A stretch of 64,000 bases of DNA, from contig CACNTN010000005.1 of NCBI GenBank assembly GCA_902623395.1, positions 45,580 to 109,579 on the forward strand, given 5' to 3'. The notes beneath the pieces were generated by a model, which did no database searches, was not told the DNA's origin, and saw nothing but the letters and a program-made list of their open reading frames with translations. Position 1 is the first letter of the stretch. Each line of letters opens with the position of its first letter. Positions 21,004-31,248 of this stretch are shown one piece after another. The position numbers and the translations under genes were made by a program. The DNA is from an uncultured Pelagibacteraceae bacterium (GTDB lineage: Bacteria > Pseudomonadota > Alphaproteobacteria > Pelagibacterales > Pelagibacteraceae).

Positions 21004-21924
21004 ATGACTAAAATTACAATCGGTGCCAGAGGAAGCAAACTTTCAATTGCTTATGTTGAAAAAGTGAAAGAGCTTTTAATTCAAAAAAATACTGATTTGA
21101 AAGAGGAAAATATAGATTTTAAAGCCATCAAAACTTCTGGTGATATTAATCAAAATGTAAAATTGTCAGAAATAGGTGGTAAAAATCTATTTTGTAAAGA
21201 AGTTGAAGAAAAACTTCTAAAGAAAGAAATTGATATTGCTGTTCACTCTTTAAAAGACATGGAGTCTGTAGAAGATAACAACCTTATCATTGGTGCATAT
21301 ATAAAGAGAAATGATTATAGAGATGTAATTTTAAGCAATAAAATTAAAAGCTTAGAAGATCTAAAAGGTAAAATAGTTATTGGCTCAAGTTCTAAAAGAA
21401 GAGAATTACAACTGAAAAAAATTAACAAAAATATTTCGGTAACAAGTATGAGAGGGAATATTGATACTAGAATTAAAAAACTTGAAGAAGGTAAATTAGA
21501 TGGAATAATTTTGGCTGCGGCAGGAGTCAAAAGTTTAAATTTATCTAATAAAATAAGTTTATTTTTTAAAACCGAAGAAGTTTTGCCTGCAGTGGGTCAA
21601 GGTATAATAGCTGTACAATGTAATAAAAATAACAACGTTATTAAAAATTTTTTGAGAAATATTAACGATACAGAAACTGAAGTATGCGCAAAATCTGAAC
21701 GTGCAATGCTACAAACAATTGAAGGTGATTGTGAAACAGCTGTTGGCGGTTTAGCAATAATAGAAAATAATAATCTTAAATTTAAAGCTCAATTATTTTC
21801 GGACTCAGGATTGAAAAGTTACGAGTATGAGATGACGGGCAAAATAAGTGAAGCAGTAAATATTGGAAAATCAGCGGGGGAAGAATTATTAAAACTCGCA
21901 GGATCCGATTTCAAAAAAAAATGA
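21004..21924 (+). CDS. hemC: Porphobilinogen deaminase
   Basis: IGARGSKLSIAYVEKVKELL, IDIAVHSLKDMES, IGSSSKRRELQL. Confidence 0.96.
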   Translation: MTKITIGARGSKLSIAYVEKVKELLIQKNTDLKEENIDFKAIKTSGDINQNVKLSEIGGKNLFCKEVEEKLLKKEIDIAVHSLKDMESVEDNNLIIGAYIKRNDYRDVILSNKIKSLEDLKGKIVIGSSSKRRELQLKKINKNISVTSMRGNIDTRIKKLEEGKLDGIILAAAGVKSLNLSNKISLFFKTEEVLPAVGQGIIAVQCNKNNNVIKNFLRNINDTETEVCAKSERAMLQTIEGDCETAVGGLAIIENNNLKFKAQLFSDSGLKSYEYEMTGKISEAVNIGKSAGEELLKLAGSDFKKK

Positions 21925-22619
21925 ATATTTTAATTACAAGACCTTTAATAGACTCAGAAGATTTAATGGGAAAGCTTTTTTCTCTAGGACATAAGATTGT
22001 TCATATTCCAACATTAAAGATCTCAGCGTCAAATGTTGTCCCAATTGATGCTAAAAAATATGATGCGTTTATTTTTACAAGTACCAACGCTGTTAGAAAT
22101 TTAAAGTTGAACAATCAAGATACTAGTAAAATATGTTTTTGTGTGGGCTCAATTACAGAAAAGATTGTAAGGTTAAAAGGATATAATAATACAGTTTCTG
22201 CAGGTGGAACTGTAAATGCTTTAAAAAATATTATTTTAAATTCGGATCAAATTGATAAAAAAAAATCAATCGCTTATTTTTGTGGGGATTACATTTCTTC
22301 CAATCTAGATATTGAACTTAAAAATGATGGATTTCAGGTTGATAAGATTATTAACTATACTTCTGAAAAAATTACCGATCTAAATAAGGAAAATAACAAA
22401 ATAATAAAAAATCATCCTCCTGACATAATTTTTGTTTATTCTAAAAGAAGCGCTGAAAGCTTCATTGAAATTGTAAAAAAATACTCTCTTAATGGGTTGA
22501 TGACAGAGTCTAGAGTATTATGTATAAGTGAAAAAGTTCTTAATGTATTTAAAAACTCTGGATGGAAAAAATTAGAAGTTTTCCAACCAGGAGAAGAATT
22601 AGAAAAATTGAAAGTTTAA
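21921..22619 (+). CDS. hemD: Uroporphyrinogen-III synthase
   Basis: MNILITRPLIDSEDLMGKL, FIFTSTNAVRNL; 4-nt overlap with hemC. Confidence 0.88.
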   Translation: MNILITRPLIDSEDLMGKLFSLGHKIVHIPTLKISASNVVPIDAKKYDAFIFTSTNAVRNLKLNNQDTSKICFCVGSITEKIVRLKGYNNTVSAGGTVNALKNIILNSDQIDKKKSIAYFCGDYISSNLDIELKNDGFQVDKIINYTSEKITDLNKENNKIIKNHPPDIIFVYSKRSAESFIEIVKKYSLNGLMTESRVLCISEKVLNVFKNSGWKKLEVFQPGEELEKLKV

Positions 22620-22623
22620 ACAT

Positions 22624-23718
22624 ATGGAAGTGCTACAAAATTTTAAAAATTTGTTTTTTGATGTGTGGAACAAAGGCATATCTGGAGTTAATATTTCAGA
22701 GATAATAATCGCATTACTAATTTTTTTATTTTTTTTATTTTTAAGGGGTGTTTTTTCCAAGTTTGTTGTCAAAAGATTAGAAAATTACGTATCAAAATCT
22801 ACAAATAATTTTGATAACTCTCTTGTTTTTTCAATGGAGGGGCCAGCAAAGTTCTTTCCAGTAGTTTTAGGATTTTTTGTGTCTACAAGCTATTTAACTG
22901 TTGAAACACAAGCTGCTGAATTTTTAAAAACTATCAATCGATCTTTAATAACTATTTTAATTTTTTGGACATTCCATCAAGTTATTGGACCGTTATCGGT
23001 GGTTATCAAATCAGTCGGAGGCTTGCTTTCAAAAGATTTAATTAATTGGATTATAAAAGCTATTAAAGTTTTAATTTTTATCTTAGGAGCAGCAGCGGTT
23101 CTTGAACTTTGGGGAATAAAAATTGGCCCCATCATTGCTGGTCTAGGGTTATTCGGTGTTGCAGTTGCATTAGGAGCTCAAGATCTATTTAAAAACTTAA
23201 TTTCAGGCATATTAGTTTTAGTCGAGAGAAGATTTCAAGTTGGAGATTGGATTTACGTTGAGGGAGTAATTGAAGGAACTGTAGAGAGTATCGGCTTTAG
23301 ATCAACTGTAGTAAGAAGATTTGATAAATCTCTAGCAACGATTCCAAATTTTCAATTTGCTGAAAATGCAGTGATAAATAATACTCAAACCACAAATAGA
23401 AGAATTAACTGGATGATTGGTTTGGAATATCGAACTACTAGCGAACAATTAAAAAATATTAAGAAAGAAATTGAAGACTATATTAAAAAAAGCGATGATT
23501 TTGTTAAATCCGAAGACACTTTGTTATCAGTTAAAATAGATCAATTTGCTGCAAGCTCTATAGATATTAGACTTATTTGTTTTACAAAAACAAGATACTT
23601 TCAAGAGTGGCTTAACGTAAAAGATACATTAGCTCTTGAGATTAAAAACATTGTAGAAAAAAATAAAGCTTCATTTGCATTTCCAAGCACATCGGTTTAT
23701 GTGGAGAAAAATTCATGA
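22624..23718 (+). CDS. Mechanosensitive ion channel (MscS family)
   Basis: GLGLFGVAVALGAQDLFKNLISGILVLVERRFQVGDWI, TVVRRFDKSLATIPN. Confidence 0.93.
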   Translation: MEVLQNFKNLFFDVWNKGISGVNISEIIIALLIFLFFLFLRGVFSKFVVKRLENYVSKSTNNFDNSLVFSMEGPAKFFPVVLGFFVSTSYLTVETQAAEFLKTINRSLITILIFWTFHQVIGPLSVVIKSVGGLLSKDLINWIIKAIKVLIFILGAAAVLELWGIKIGPIIAGLGLFGVAVALGAQDLFKNLISGILVLVERRFQVGDWIYVEGVIEGTVESIGFRSTVVRRFDKSLATIPNFQFAENAVINNTQTTNRRINWMIGLEYRTTSEQLKNIKKEIEDYIKKSDDFVKSEDTLLSVKIDQFAASSIDIRLICFTKTRYFQEWLNVKDTLALEIKNIVEKNKASFAFPSTSVYVEKNS

Positions 23719-24005
23719 AGTCAGTTTTAATTTTATTCGATAATGTTGTTACACTTTATATTTGGATATTAATCATAAACGCAGTTATAAGTTGGTTAGT
23801 TGCTTTTAACATCTTAAACACAGGAAATAGGTTTGTTTATGCAGTTCTTGATTTTTCTTACAGATTAACCGCTCCCGCTTTAAACTATATAAGACGGTTT
23901 TTACCTAACTTAGGCTCAATAGACATTTCTCCAGTAATATTAATTTTAGCATTAATGTTTTTAAGAAATTTTGTTTTTGAAATGTTCGCTCCAAGTTTAT
24001 TTTAA
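23715..24005 (+). CDS. YggT family membrane protein
   Basis: YIWILIINAVISWLVAFNI...APALNYIRRFLPNLGSIDISPVILILALMFLR. Confidence 0.9.
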   Translation: MKSVLILFDNVVTLYIWILIINAVISWLVAFNILNTGNRFVYAVLDFSYRLTAPALNYIRRFLPNLGSIDISPVILILALMFLRNFVFEMFAPSLF

Positions 24006-24844
24006 TGATGATTATTGATGGAAAAAAAGAAGCTGAAAATTTAAGACAAGATATTAAAAAAGAAATTGACTTATTAAAATCTGAAAATAAAAAAGTTCCT
24101 GGATTAACCGTCATTTTAATTGGCGATTTTGCACCAAGTCAGATTTACGTTAAGAATAAAGAAAAAAGCGCGAAAGAGGTCGGAATTAATTCTAATGTTA
24201 TTAGATATCCAAAAGAAATAACTGAAGAGGAAGTTTTAAAAAAAATTGAAGATCTTAATAATGATACCGATGTTTCTGGTATACTAGTTCAATTACCTTT
24301 GCCTTCTCAAATTAATAAGGAAAAAATCATTAAAGCTATAAATCCTAAAAAAGATGTAGATGGATTTCATCCTATGAATGTTGGCAATCTTTCATCTGGT
24401 CACGATGCTTTAGTCCCTTGTACACCTCTAGGATGTTTATATTTGATAAAAAAAGTTGAGAAAAATTTATCAGGAAAACATGCGGTTATCATTGGCAGAT
24501 CAAATTTGAATGGTAAACCTATGGCTCAATTACTTTTAAAAGAGAATTGCACAGTTACAGTTGTTCATTCAAAAACAAAAGATTTAAAACAAGAGTGTTT
24601 AAAGGCTGATATTTTAGTTGCTGCAGTTGGAGTAGCTAAGTTAGTAAAGGAAGACTGGGTAAAAAAAAATTCAATAGTTATTGATGTAGGAATAAATAAA
24701 GTGGGAGATAAAATTGTTGGGGATGTTGATTTTGATGCTGTAAAGGATAAATCCAAAGCTATAACTCCTGTACCTGGCGGAGTAGGACCAATGACAATTG
24801 CTTGTTTACTTAAAAATACCTTAGAATGTTTTAAAGCTCGTTAG
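24005..24844 (+). CDS. folD: Methylenetetrahydrofolate dehydrogenase/cyclohydrolase
   Basis: GILVQLPLPSQINKEKII, PCTPLGCLYLI, VIIGRSNLNGKPMAQLL, TPVPGGVGPMTIACL. Confidence 0.97.
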   Translation: MMIIDGKKEAENLRQDIKKEIDLLKSENKKVPGLTVILIGDFAPSQIYVKNKEKSAKEVGINSNVIRYPKEITEEEVLKKIEDLNNDTDVSGILVQLPLPSQINKEKIIKAINPKKDVDGFHPMNVGNLSSGHDALVPCTPLGCLYLIKKVEKNLSGKHAVIIGRSNLNGKPMAQLLLKENCTVTVVHSKTKDLKQECLKADILVAAVGVAKLVKEDWVKKNSIVIDVGINKVGDKIVGDVDFDAVKDKSKAITPVPGGVGPMTIACLLKNTLECFKAR

Positions 24845-25217
24845 ACTTTGATTTATCAATTTTTAAGTACTTACTATTTCTAAATCTTATTATTACAGTA
24901 GCTAAAGCCACAATTAATATTGCGACCGATATATAAATTAAGTTTGCTGGGTCACTCTCTTTGTCTTGCAATATAATAAATCGGGCTAAAGCTGTTATAG
25001 CAATTACTAAAGGATAAGTAATTCTTACTGCTCTTGTTTCCCAATAAGATCTTACCAATCCGATAACTTCTATATAAATGAACATCAAAAGCAGGTCTGC
25101 TAACGTAATATTTCTATTTTCGTACATTTCTCTCATCTCTAAAAAAAAAGCGATGATTGTTGAGATAAGGACAACTACAACTGCAACTAGTTGAATATTT
25201 CGAATCGAATTGTTCAT
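24831..25217 (-). CDS. PsiE family (phosphate-starvation-inducible) membrane protein
   Basis: LADLLLMFIYIEVIGLVRSYWETRAVRITYPLVIAITALARFIIL. Confidence 0.8.
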   Translation of the reverse strand: MNNSIRNIQLVAVVVVLISTIIAFFLEMREMYENRNITLADLLLMFIYIEVIGLVRSYWETRAVRITYPLVIAITALARFIILQDKESDPANLIYISVAILIVALATVIIRFRNSKYLKIDKSKSNEL

Positions 25218-25239
25218 CTAAATGTATTGTATCAAAAAT

Positions 25240-26424
25240 TTAACCTTTATTTAACTGTTTAGAGTGAAATTTTATAAAATTTTCAACTTTTTTCTTATTA
25301 AATGTTTTATTTTCTTCAAATGAAACTTTTTTCATTGAATAGGCTTTGTTTTTTGTTTTTCTTGAAAGAATTGTAATATTTCCCTTGTACAAGCTCAAAA
25401 CTATTTCACCAGAAACTTGATTTCTTTTTTTATCAACTATTTTTTGAAGTTTTATTCTTTTTTTTGAAAACCAATATCCATTGTAAACTAATTCAGCATA
25501 CTCAGGCATAACTTTCTCTTTATCGTGCACTGTTTTTTTATCTAAAGTAACTGACTCAATTGCTCTATGTGCTGTATATAACAAAGTTCCACCAGGTGTT
25601 TCGTATACACCTCTTGATTTAATACCAATAAATCTATTTTCAACAAGATCCACTCTTCCAATACCATTTTTACCTGCAAGAATATTCAATTTATCTAAAA
25701 GTTTATCAGGCCTTAATCTTTTTCCATTTACTGCAATAGGATCACTATTTTTAAAAGTAATTTTAACTTTTGTTTTTTTGTTTGGAGCTTTTTCCGGTGA
25801 AATAGTTCTTTGAAAAATAAATTCAGGTGCAGAATTTTTAGGATCTTCTAAAACTTTGCCTTCCGTAGAGGTATGAAATATATTATCATCAACGGAGAAA
25901 GGGGGCGCTCCCTTTTTATCTTTAGGAATTGGAATATTATTTTTTTTTGCGTATTTAATTAAGTCTGCTCTAGATTGTAATTTCCATTCTCTCCAAGGCG
26001 CTATAGTTTTAATTTTCTTTCCGCCAAAAAAAGCGTAACCAAGTTCAAATCTAACTTGATCATTACCTTTTCCCGTGGCTCCATGTGATACAGCATAAGC
26101 TTTAAATTTTTTTGCTATGGCTATTTGTCTTTTAGCAATTAAAGGTCTAGCAATTGAAGTACCAAGTAAATAAACACCTTCGTAAACAGCATGTGCTCTT
26201 ATCATTGGAAAAACATAATCTTTTACAAAGATATTTTTAAGATCTTCGATTATAATATTTTTTACTCCAAGACGTTTTGCGTTAGTTATAATTTTTTTTC
26301 TATTAATTTCTTGGCCAATATCTGAAGTATAAGCAATTACCTCTGCTTTATAATTTTCTTGTAACCATCTTAAAATAATCGAAGTATCTAATCCGCCTGA
26401 GTAGGCTAATACAATTTTTTTCAT
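25240..26424 (-). CDS. argG: Argininosuccinate synthase
   Basis: KIVLAYSGGLDTSIILRWLQE, SHGATGKGNDQVRFE, GIGRVDLVENRFIGIKSRGVYETPGGT. Confidence 0.97.
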   Translation of the reverse strand: MKKIVLAYSGGLDTSIILRWLQENYKAEVIAYTSDIGQEINRKKIITNAKRLGVKNIIIEDLKNIFVKDYVFPMIRAHAVYEGVYLLGTSIARPLIAKRQIAIAKKFKAYAVSHGATGKGNDQVRFELGYAFFGGKKIKTIAPWREWKLQSRADLIKYAKKNNIPIPKDKKGAPPFSVDDNIFHTSTEGKVLEDPKNSAPEFIFQRTISPEKAPNKKTKVKITFKNSDPIAVNGKRLRPDKLLDKLNILAGKNGIGRVDLVENRFIGIKSRGVYETPGGTLLYTAHRAIESVTLDKKTVHDKEKVMPEYAELVYNGYWFSKKRIKLQKIVDKKRNQVSGEIVLSLYKGNITILSRKTKNKAYSMKKVSFEENKTFNKKKVENFIKFHSKQLNKG

Positions 26425-26925
26425 TTAGCCGCAGGTTTTTTTTGCGGTGTTATATGCCTTTGTAAATCCCATCATTGAATAATGATCAGTAGTTTCCGCG
26501 CCTTTAATTGTTCTAGCTTTAACGATAAGATTTGTTGCTTTTTTCATTAACTTAATAAAATTTTTTTCTTCTCGATCATCTAACAACCAAGCGAAATTTT
26601 TTTGTGAAAAAAAAGAATATCTTTTTTTTCCTGAACTTGCAGTTACAGTAGAGCTTTTATAATCGTGGCCACTTGTAATGCTGACTTCATCTTTGATATT
26701 CTCACCAGGTCTAAATGTCACAAACAATTTAGACTGATCTCTTTGAATTGCCCCTGGAGCTCTCTTTGTAGGAACAGTTTGAGCAAAACATATTTTACCT
26801 TTTTCCGTCTCAGCAACAAAACTTTCCCAATTTTTATATTTACCAGTTGATCTTGGGGTATTAGCATAGGCGCTAAAAGAAAAGATTACGAGCGTAATTA
26901 AAAGAAATATTTTTTTGACCACCAT
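26425..26925 (-). CDS. Invasion-associated locus B (IalB)-like secreted protein
   Basis: Signal peptide; YKNWESFVAETEKGKICFAQT...VTFRPGENIKDEVSITSGHDY. Confidence 0.75.
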   Translation of the reverse strand: MVVKKIFLLITLVIFSFSAYANTPRSTGKYKNWESFVAETEKGKICFAQTVPTKRAPGAIQRDQSKLFVTFRPGENIKDEVSITSGHDYKSSTVTASSGKKRYSFFSQKNFAWLLDDREEKNFIKLMKKATNLIVKARTIKGAETTDHYSMMGFTKAYNTAKKTCG

Positions 26926-26966
26926 AATTCGTTTTTATACTAAATTAATTTGATTTCAACGCTCGA

Positions 26967-28004
26967 TTAAGGTGATGGATTTGGGTTGTTGTTGTGAATT
27001 TCATTCACTCTATCCATCATTTCATCCGTAAATTCTATGTTTATGCTTTCGACATTTTCTTTAAGTTGATCCATTGTGGTTGCCCCAATAATATTACTTG
27101 TTACAAATGGTCTAGAATTAACAAAGGATTGAGCTAGCTGAACCATTGTTAGATTATAATCTTTAGCAAGATTAAAATATTTATCATAGGCCTTCATAGC
27201 TAAAGGATTTAAATGTCTCTCCCAACCTTTAAAAAGTGCCATTCTTGAGTCTTTAGGCATTTTACCATTCCTATATTTGCCAGATAATCCTCCAGCTGCT
27301 AGAGGATAATAAACGAGTAGACCGCATTTCTCTCTTATAGAAATTTCTGACATACCTATTTCGTAAGTTCTGTTGACCAAGTTATATGGATTTTGTACTG
27401 ACATCATCCTTGGTGCATTTTTATTTTTTGAGATTTCAAGATACCTAGATAATCCATATGGTGTTTCATTAGACATACCGATATGCCTAATCTTTCCACT
27501 TTTTATGTATTTTTCTAAAGCTTCAAGTATACTTTCAAAACTATTCCAATTTCCTTCTTTATTATTGAATAGATAGTCTCTTCTTCCAAAGAAGTTTGTA
27601 GAACGTTCAGGCCAATGTAGTTGATATAAGTCAATATAATCTGTTTTTAATCTTTTTAAGCTACCATCAATAGCTTCACCAATTTTCTTTTCATCAAAAT
27701 TATTACCTCCACCTCTAATCCAATTACATCCCGGCCCCGCAACTTTGGAAGCTAAAATAATTTTATCTCTATTTTTTCTTTTTTCGAGCCAATTACCAAT
27801 CATTATCTCTGTTTTACCGTAAGAGTCAGAAGTTGGAGGCACGGAGTAAATTTCTGCAGTGTCGAAAAAATTTATTCCTTGTGATATTGCGTAGTCCATC
27901 TGCTCAAAAGCATCTTTTTCAGTATTCTGAGTTCCCCATGTCATTGTACCGAGGCAAATTAAACTCACATCAATATTTGTGGTCCCGAGTTTTCTAAATT
28001 TCAT
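26967..28004 (-). CDS. Aldo/keto reductase
   Basis: LICLGTMTWGTQN, FFDTAEIYSVPP, DYIDLYQLHWPER. Confidence 0.93.
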   Translation of the reverse strand: MKFRKLGTTNIDVSLICLGTMTWGTQNTEKDAFEQMDYAISQGINFFDTAEIYSVPPTSDSYGKTEIMIGNWLEKRKNRDKIILASKVAGPGCNWIRGGGNNFDEKKIGEAIDGSLKRLKTDYIDLYQLHWPERSTNFFGRRDYLFNNKEGNWNSFESILEALEKYIKSGKIRHIGMSNETPYGLSRYLEISKNKNAPRMMSVQNPYNLVNRTYEIGMSEISIREKCGLLVYYPLAAGGLSGKYRNGKMPKDSRMALFKGWERHLNPLAMKAYDKYFNLAKDYNLTMVQLAQSFVNSRPFVTSNIIGATTMDQLKENVESINIEFTDEMMDRVNEIHNNNPNPSP

Positions 28005-28082
28005 AAAAATTAATATTTATGGGTCATTTTTAGGTCAATTTTTGACTATTGAAAAGTTTTTAAAAAAACATATATATAAAGT

Positions 28083-28835
28083 ATGGAATTTAACAAACAA
28101 ACATCAACTGTAAAATCATCAACTTCTGAAGCAATTATAGACCAAGGCTTACGTTCTTACATGCTTAAAGTCTATAACTATATGGCTTCTGGTGTTTTAT
28201 TGACAGGTTTTATAGCTCTAGCATTTTTTAAAATGGCTGTTGTAACTTCAAGCGAAGGACAGATCATTGGTTTAACAAACTTTGGAAATACAATTTACGC
28301 TTCGGGACTTAAATGGGTGATCATGTTGGCTCCTCTAGCAGTAGTTTTCTATATGAGTTTTGGAATTGCAAAAATGTCCGCAGCTAAAGCTCAAACAACA
28401 TTTTGGATATTTGCAGCATTAATGGGTGCATCGCTTTCATCTATATTTTTAATATATACTGGAGCAAGCATAACTAGAGTTTTCTTTATAACTGCTGGAA
28501 CATTCGGTGCAATGAGTATTTATGGTTATACTACTAAGAGAGATTTAACTAAGTTAGGATCTTTTTTAATGATGGGTCTTTTTGGAATTATAATTGCATC
28601 ATTGGTAAATATTTTTATGAAATCAACAATGATGTACTTTGTAATATCTATAATTGGTGTTTTAGTTTTTGTAGGTTTAACAGCTTATGACACTCAAAAA
28701 ATAAAGAATATGTATTTAGTAAGTGATAGCGGAGAGATGATGGGTAAAAAAGCTGTCATGGGCGCTCTAACATTATACTTAGACTTTATAAATCTATTTA
28801 TAATGCTTTTAAGACTTTTTGGTCAAAGAAGATAA
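28083..28835 (+). CDS. Bax inhibitor-1/YccA family membrane protein
   Basis: LRSYMLKVYNYMASGVLLTGFIAL...GLTAYDTQKIKNMY...LYLDFINLFIMLLRLFG. Confidence 0.95.
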   Translation: MEFNKQTSTVKSSTSEAIIDQGLRSYMLKVYNYMASGVLLTGFIALAFFKMAVVTSSEGQIIGLTNFGNTIYASGLKWVIMLAPLAVVFYMSFGIAKMSAAKAQTTFWIFAALMGASLSSIFLIYTGASITRVFFITAGTFGAMSIYGYTTKRDLTKLGSFLMMGLFGIIIASLVNIFMKSTMMYFVISIIGVLVFVGLTAYDTQKIKNMYLVSDSGEMMGKKAVMGALTLYLDFINLFIMLLRLFGQRR

Positions 28836-29183
28836 TTACTTAACTAATTTTAATTTATTCCAACTAGTTTTACTAATCAGATGATTTAAATTTTCAGATT
28901 TTTTGAGAATTGCTCCGTTTTTATCCTTGATGAGATATTTTTCATTAAAATATCTTGGTTTAAGATTCTTTAAAATTCTCAAGACAGGTTTCTCAGAAGC
29001 TCTTTGATAAACATCGAACGAAACTTCTTTTATACCAGAAGTAAAAGAATAATCTTTCCATGAACCGTTTGAAACCATCTTTGCATACAAATTCAAGATA
29101 CTTTGTAATTCTTTTTTAATAAAAAATTTTTCTTTTTCATTTCTTCTAGATTCATTATTAACTACTAATTTTATTTTATTCAT
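28836..29183 (-). CDS. DUF2794 family protein
   Basis: KKELQSILNLYAKMVSNGSWKDYSFTSGIKEVSFDVYQRASEKPVLRILK pattern; next to yciB/ispZ. Confidence 0.7.
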   Translation of the reverse strand: MNKIKLVVNNESRRNEKEKFFIKKELQSILNLYAKMVSNGSWKDYSFTSGIKEVSFDVYQRASEKPVLRILKNLKPRYFNEKYLIKDKNGAILKKSENLNHLISKTSWNKLKLVK

Positions 29184-29731
29184 AACTTATACCTATTTAT
29201 AAGCGGCAACTGCATCGCGGTAAAAATTATTGTAATTGGCAACATTCCCCAAACTTTAAAGTTAACCCAAGTTGCCTCAGGCTGAGTTCGCCAGACAACT
29301 TCATTTAATAAAGCTAAAAATATAAAAAAATAAGCCCATCTTGAATTCAGTTTTCCCCATCCTTCCTCATTTAATTGAAATGCAGTCTGTAAAAAAAGTT
29401 TTAAAAAATTTCTATTAAAAAAAGATTTACTGACAAGAAGAATAGCTGCAAATATTAAATTTACTATTGTCGGCTTCATATAAATAAAAATCGGATTATT
29501 AAAATATAATGTTAAACCACCAAATAAAGAAATCACTACAGCACCAATTAGAGGCACATATGGAATTTTTTTTTCAACAAAGTACATGATAGCTACTGCA
29601 ATTAATGTTGAAATTATTAATGGAGGAATAGCTGCACTTAAGTTATTGCCACTTTTATAGTAAATAGTAAAAAAAATTAATAATGGGCCAAAGTCTGTAA
29701 TAAATTTCAAAAACGACTTATTCACAAACAA
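29180..29731 (-). CDS. Inner membrane-spanning protein YciB/IspZ (septation protein A)
   Basis: FITDFGPLLIFFTIYYKSG, GWGKLNSRWAYFFIFLALLNEVVWRT. Confidence 0.93.
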   Translation of the reverse strand: MFVNKSFLKFITDFGPLLIFFTIYYKSGNNLSAAIPPLIISTLIAVAIMYFVEKKIPYVPLIGAVVISLFGGLTLYFNNPIFIYMKPTIVNLIFAAILLVSKSFFNRNFLKLFLQTAFQLNEEGWGKLNSRWAYFFIFLALLNEVVWRTQPEATWVNFKVWGMLPITIIFTAMQLPLINRYKL

Positions 29732-29801
29732 TTATTAGCATATAATAAAATTTTATTAAATTAGATATTGATTTCTGAATAAAAATTATTAACTATCTAG
29801 T

Positions 29802-30125
29802 ATGGGCGCAAGTAATACAGCTAAATTTTCAATCGGTGAAGTAGTTAAACACAGGCACTTTGATTTTAGGGGTGTAATTTATGATGTGGATTTTGAATTT
29901 AATAATTCAGAGGAATGGTATCAGTCTATACCAAAGGAAGTTAGACCAAGAAAAGATCAACCATTTTATCATTTACTTGCTGAGAGCAATGACGTTACTT
30001 ATGAAGCGTATGTTTCTGAACAAAATCTTCTTTTGGATCAATCAAAAGAACCAGTTAAGCACCCGCTTATAGAAGAAATCTTTTCAGGAAAAAAAGGCTC
30101 AAGTTACCACAAAATATCCAACTAA
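29802..30125 (+). CDS. hspQ: Heat shock protein HspQ
   Basis: AKFSIGEVVKHRHFDFRGVIYDVDFEF...QPFYHLLAE...YVSEQNLL. Confidence 0.93.
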   Translation: MGASNTAKFSIGEVVKHRHFDFRGVIYDVDFEFNNSEEWYQSIPKEVRPRKDQPFYHLLAESNDVTYEAYVSEQNLLLDQSKEPVKHPLIEEIFSGKKGSSYHKISN

Positions 30126-30199
30126 TTTTTACTGCCTAAAATTTAACAATTTTTATTCAAACCTCAGACACAGAGAATCTATATAATTTTGGTGTTTTA

Positions 30200-30254
30200 G
30201 CCCAATTGAGGATAAACTTCTTTAGTTATACTCCCTCCTAATTCTCAGTTGGGC
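30200..30254. other. Long-range intergenic stem-loop upstream of ccmC (candidate leader RNA or small RNA)
   Basis: GCCCAATTGAG (30200-30210) pairs with CTCAGTTGGGC (30244-30254), one G-T wobble; inner ATAAACT/AGTTAT hairpin; TATAAT at 30182-30187 just upstream. Confidence 0.4.
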
Positions 30255-30302
30255 CCATAATATAACTTCACATAAAAAAAATATTATAGTAGTTAAAGTT
30301 TA

Positions 30303-31010
30303 ATGTTTAAAATTTTAAACTTAAGTAATATATTTTATTGGATTGAGAAATTAATTGGATTTATTAATTCAATCTTTTTTATTTTACTCTTAGTTGCACT
30401 TTCCTTTGCTTTAATTTTTTCACCTCCTGATTATTTACAGGGTGATAGTGTAAGAATAATGTATGTACATGTTCCCTCAGCATGGATTGGTTTAGCTTCT
30501 TTTTCTTCAATTGCAATATTGTCCATTGCACATTTTATTTTTAAAATTAAAAATATTAAATTAATAACTAAAAGTATCGCTCCAATAGGTCTTATGTTTA
30601 CATGCTTGGCATTAGTTACAGGTTCTATTTGGGGCCAACCAACATGGGGAACATGGTGGGCTTGGGATGCTAGAATAACATCAATGTTAATCCTCGCTCT
30701 TTTTTATATTGGATTTATCTCAACTCACAAATTTATTACAAATGAAAATAAAGCAAACAAAATTTCTAGTATCATTGCGATAATAGGTTTAATAAACATT
30801 CCTATTATTAAGTACTCTGTTGATTGGTGGAATACACTTCATCAACCTGCCAGTATCAGGTTAACTGGAGAGAGTTCAATACATTCTTCTATGTTAATGC
30901 CGTTATTGTTAATGTTTTTTGTCTTAATATTGTATTGTGCGCTAATTTTTCTAATGAAATACAAGACAGAAATCATTAAAATAAAGAAAAAAAACTTAAA
31001 AAGATTATGA
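30303..31010 (+). CDS. ccmC: Heme exporter protein CcmC
   Basis: IMYVHVPSAWIGLASF, WGQPTWGTWWAWDARITSMLILALFY. Confidence 0.96.
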   Translation: MFKILNLSNIFYWIEKLIGFINSIFFILLLVALSFALIFSPPDYLQGDSVRIMYVHVPSAWIGLASFSSIAILSIAHFIFKIKNIKLITKSIAPIGLMFTCLALVTGSIWGQPTWGTWWAWDARITSMLILALFYIGFISTHKFITNENKANKISSIIAIIGLINIPIIKYSVDWWNTLHQPASIRLTGESSIHSSMLMPLLLMFFVLILYCALIFLMKYKTEIIKIKKKNLKRL

Positions 31011-31027
31011 TTCTAAATTTTTTATCA

Positions 31028-31240
31028 ATGAACAATTATGGTTTATTTGTATGGGGATCTTTCGCAATTACTTTTATTGCGTGCAGTTTTCTTTACTACA
31101 AAACACTTAAAACACTTAAAAAGTACGAAAGAGAATTTGCAAGAGAAATTAATGAGCTTTCGTCTGAGCGAAAAAAAGTAGTTATAGAGAATTCAAAAAT
31201 AGCTTCACAAGTTTTATCCTCATTTAGCAAAACTATTTAA
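31028..31240 (+). CDS. ccmD: Heme exporter protein CcmD
   Basis: MNNYGLFVWGSFAITFIACSFLYYK between ccmC and ccmE (track ORF starts at 31007). Confidence 0.78.
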   Translation: MNNYGLFVWGSFAITFIACSFLYYKTLKTLKKYEREFAREINELSSERKKVVIENSKIASQVLSSFSKTI

Positions 31241-31248
31241 AGCAGTTA

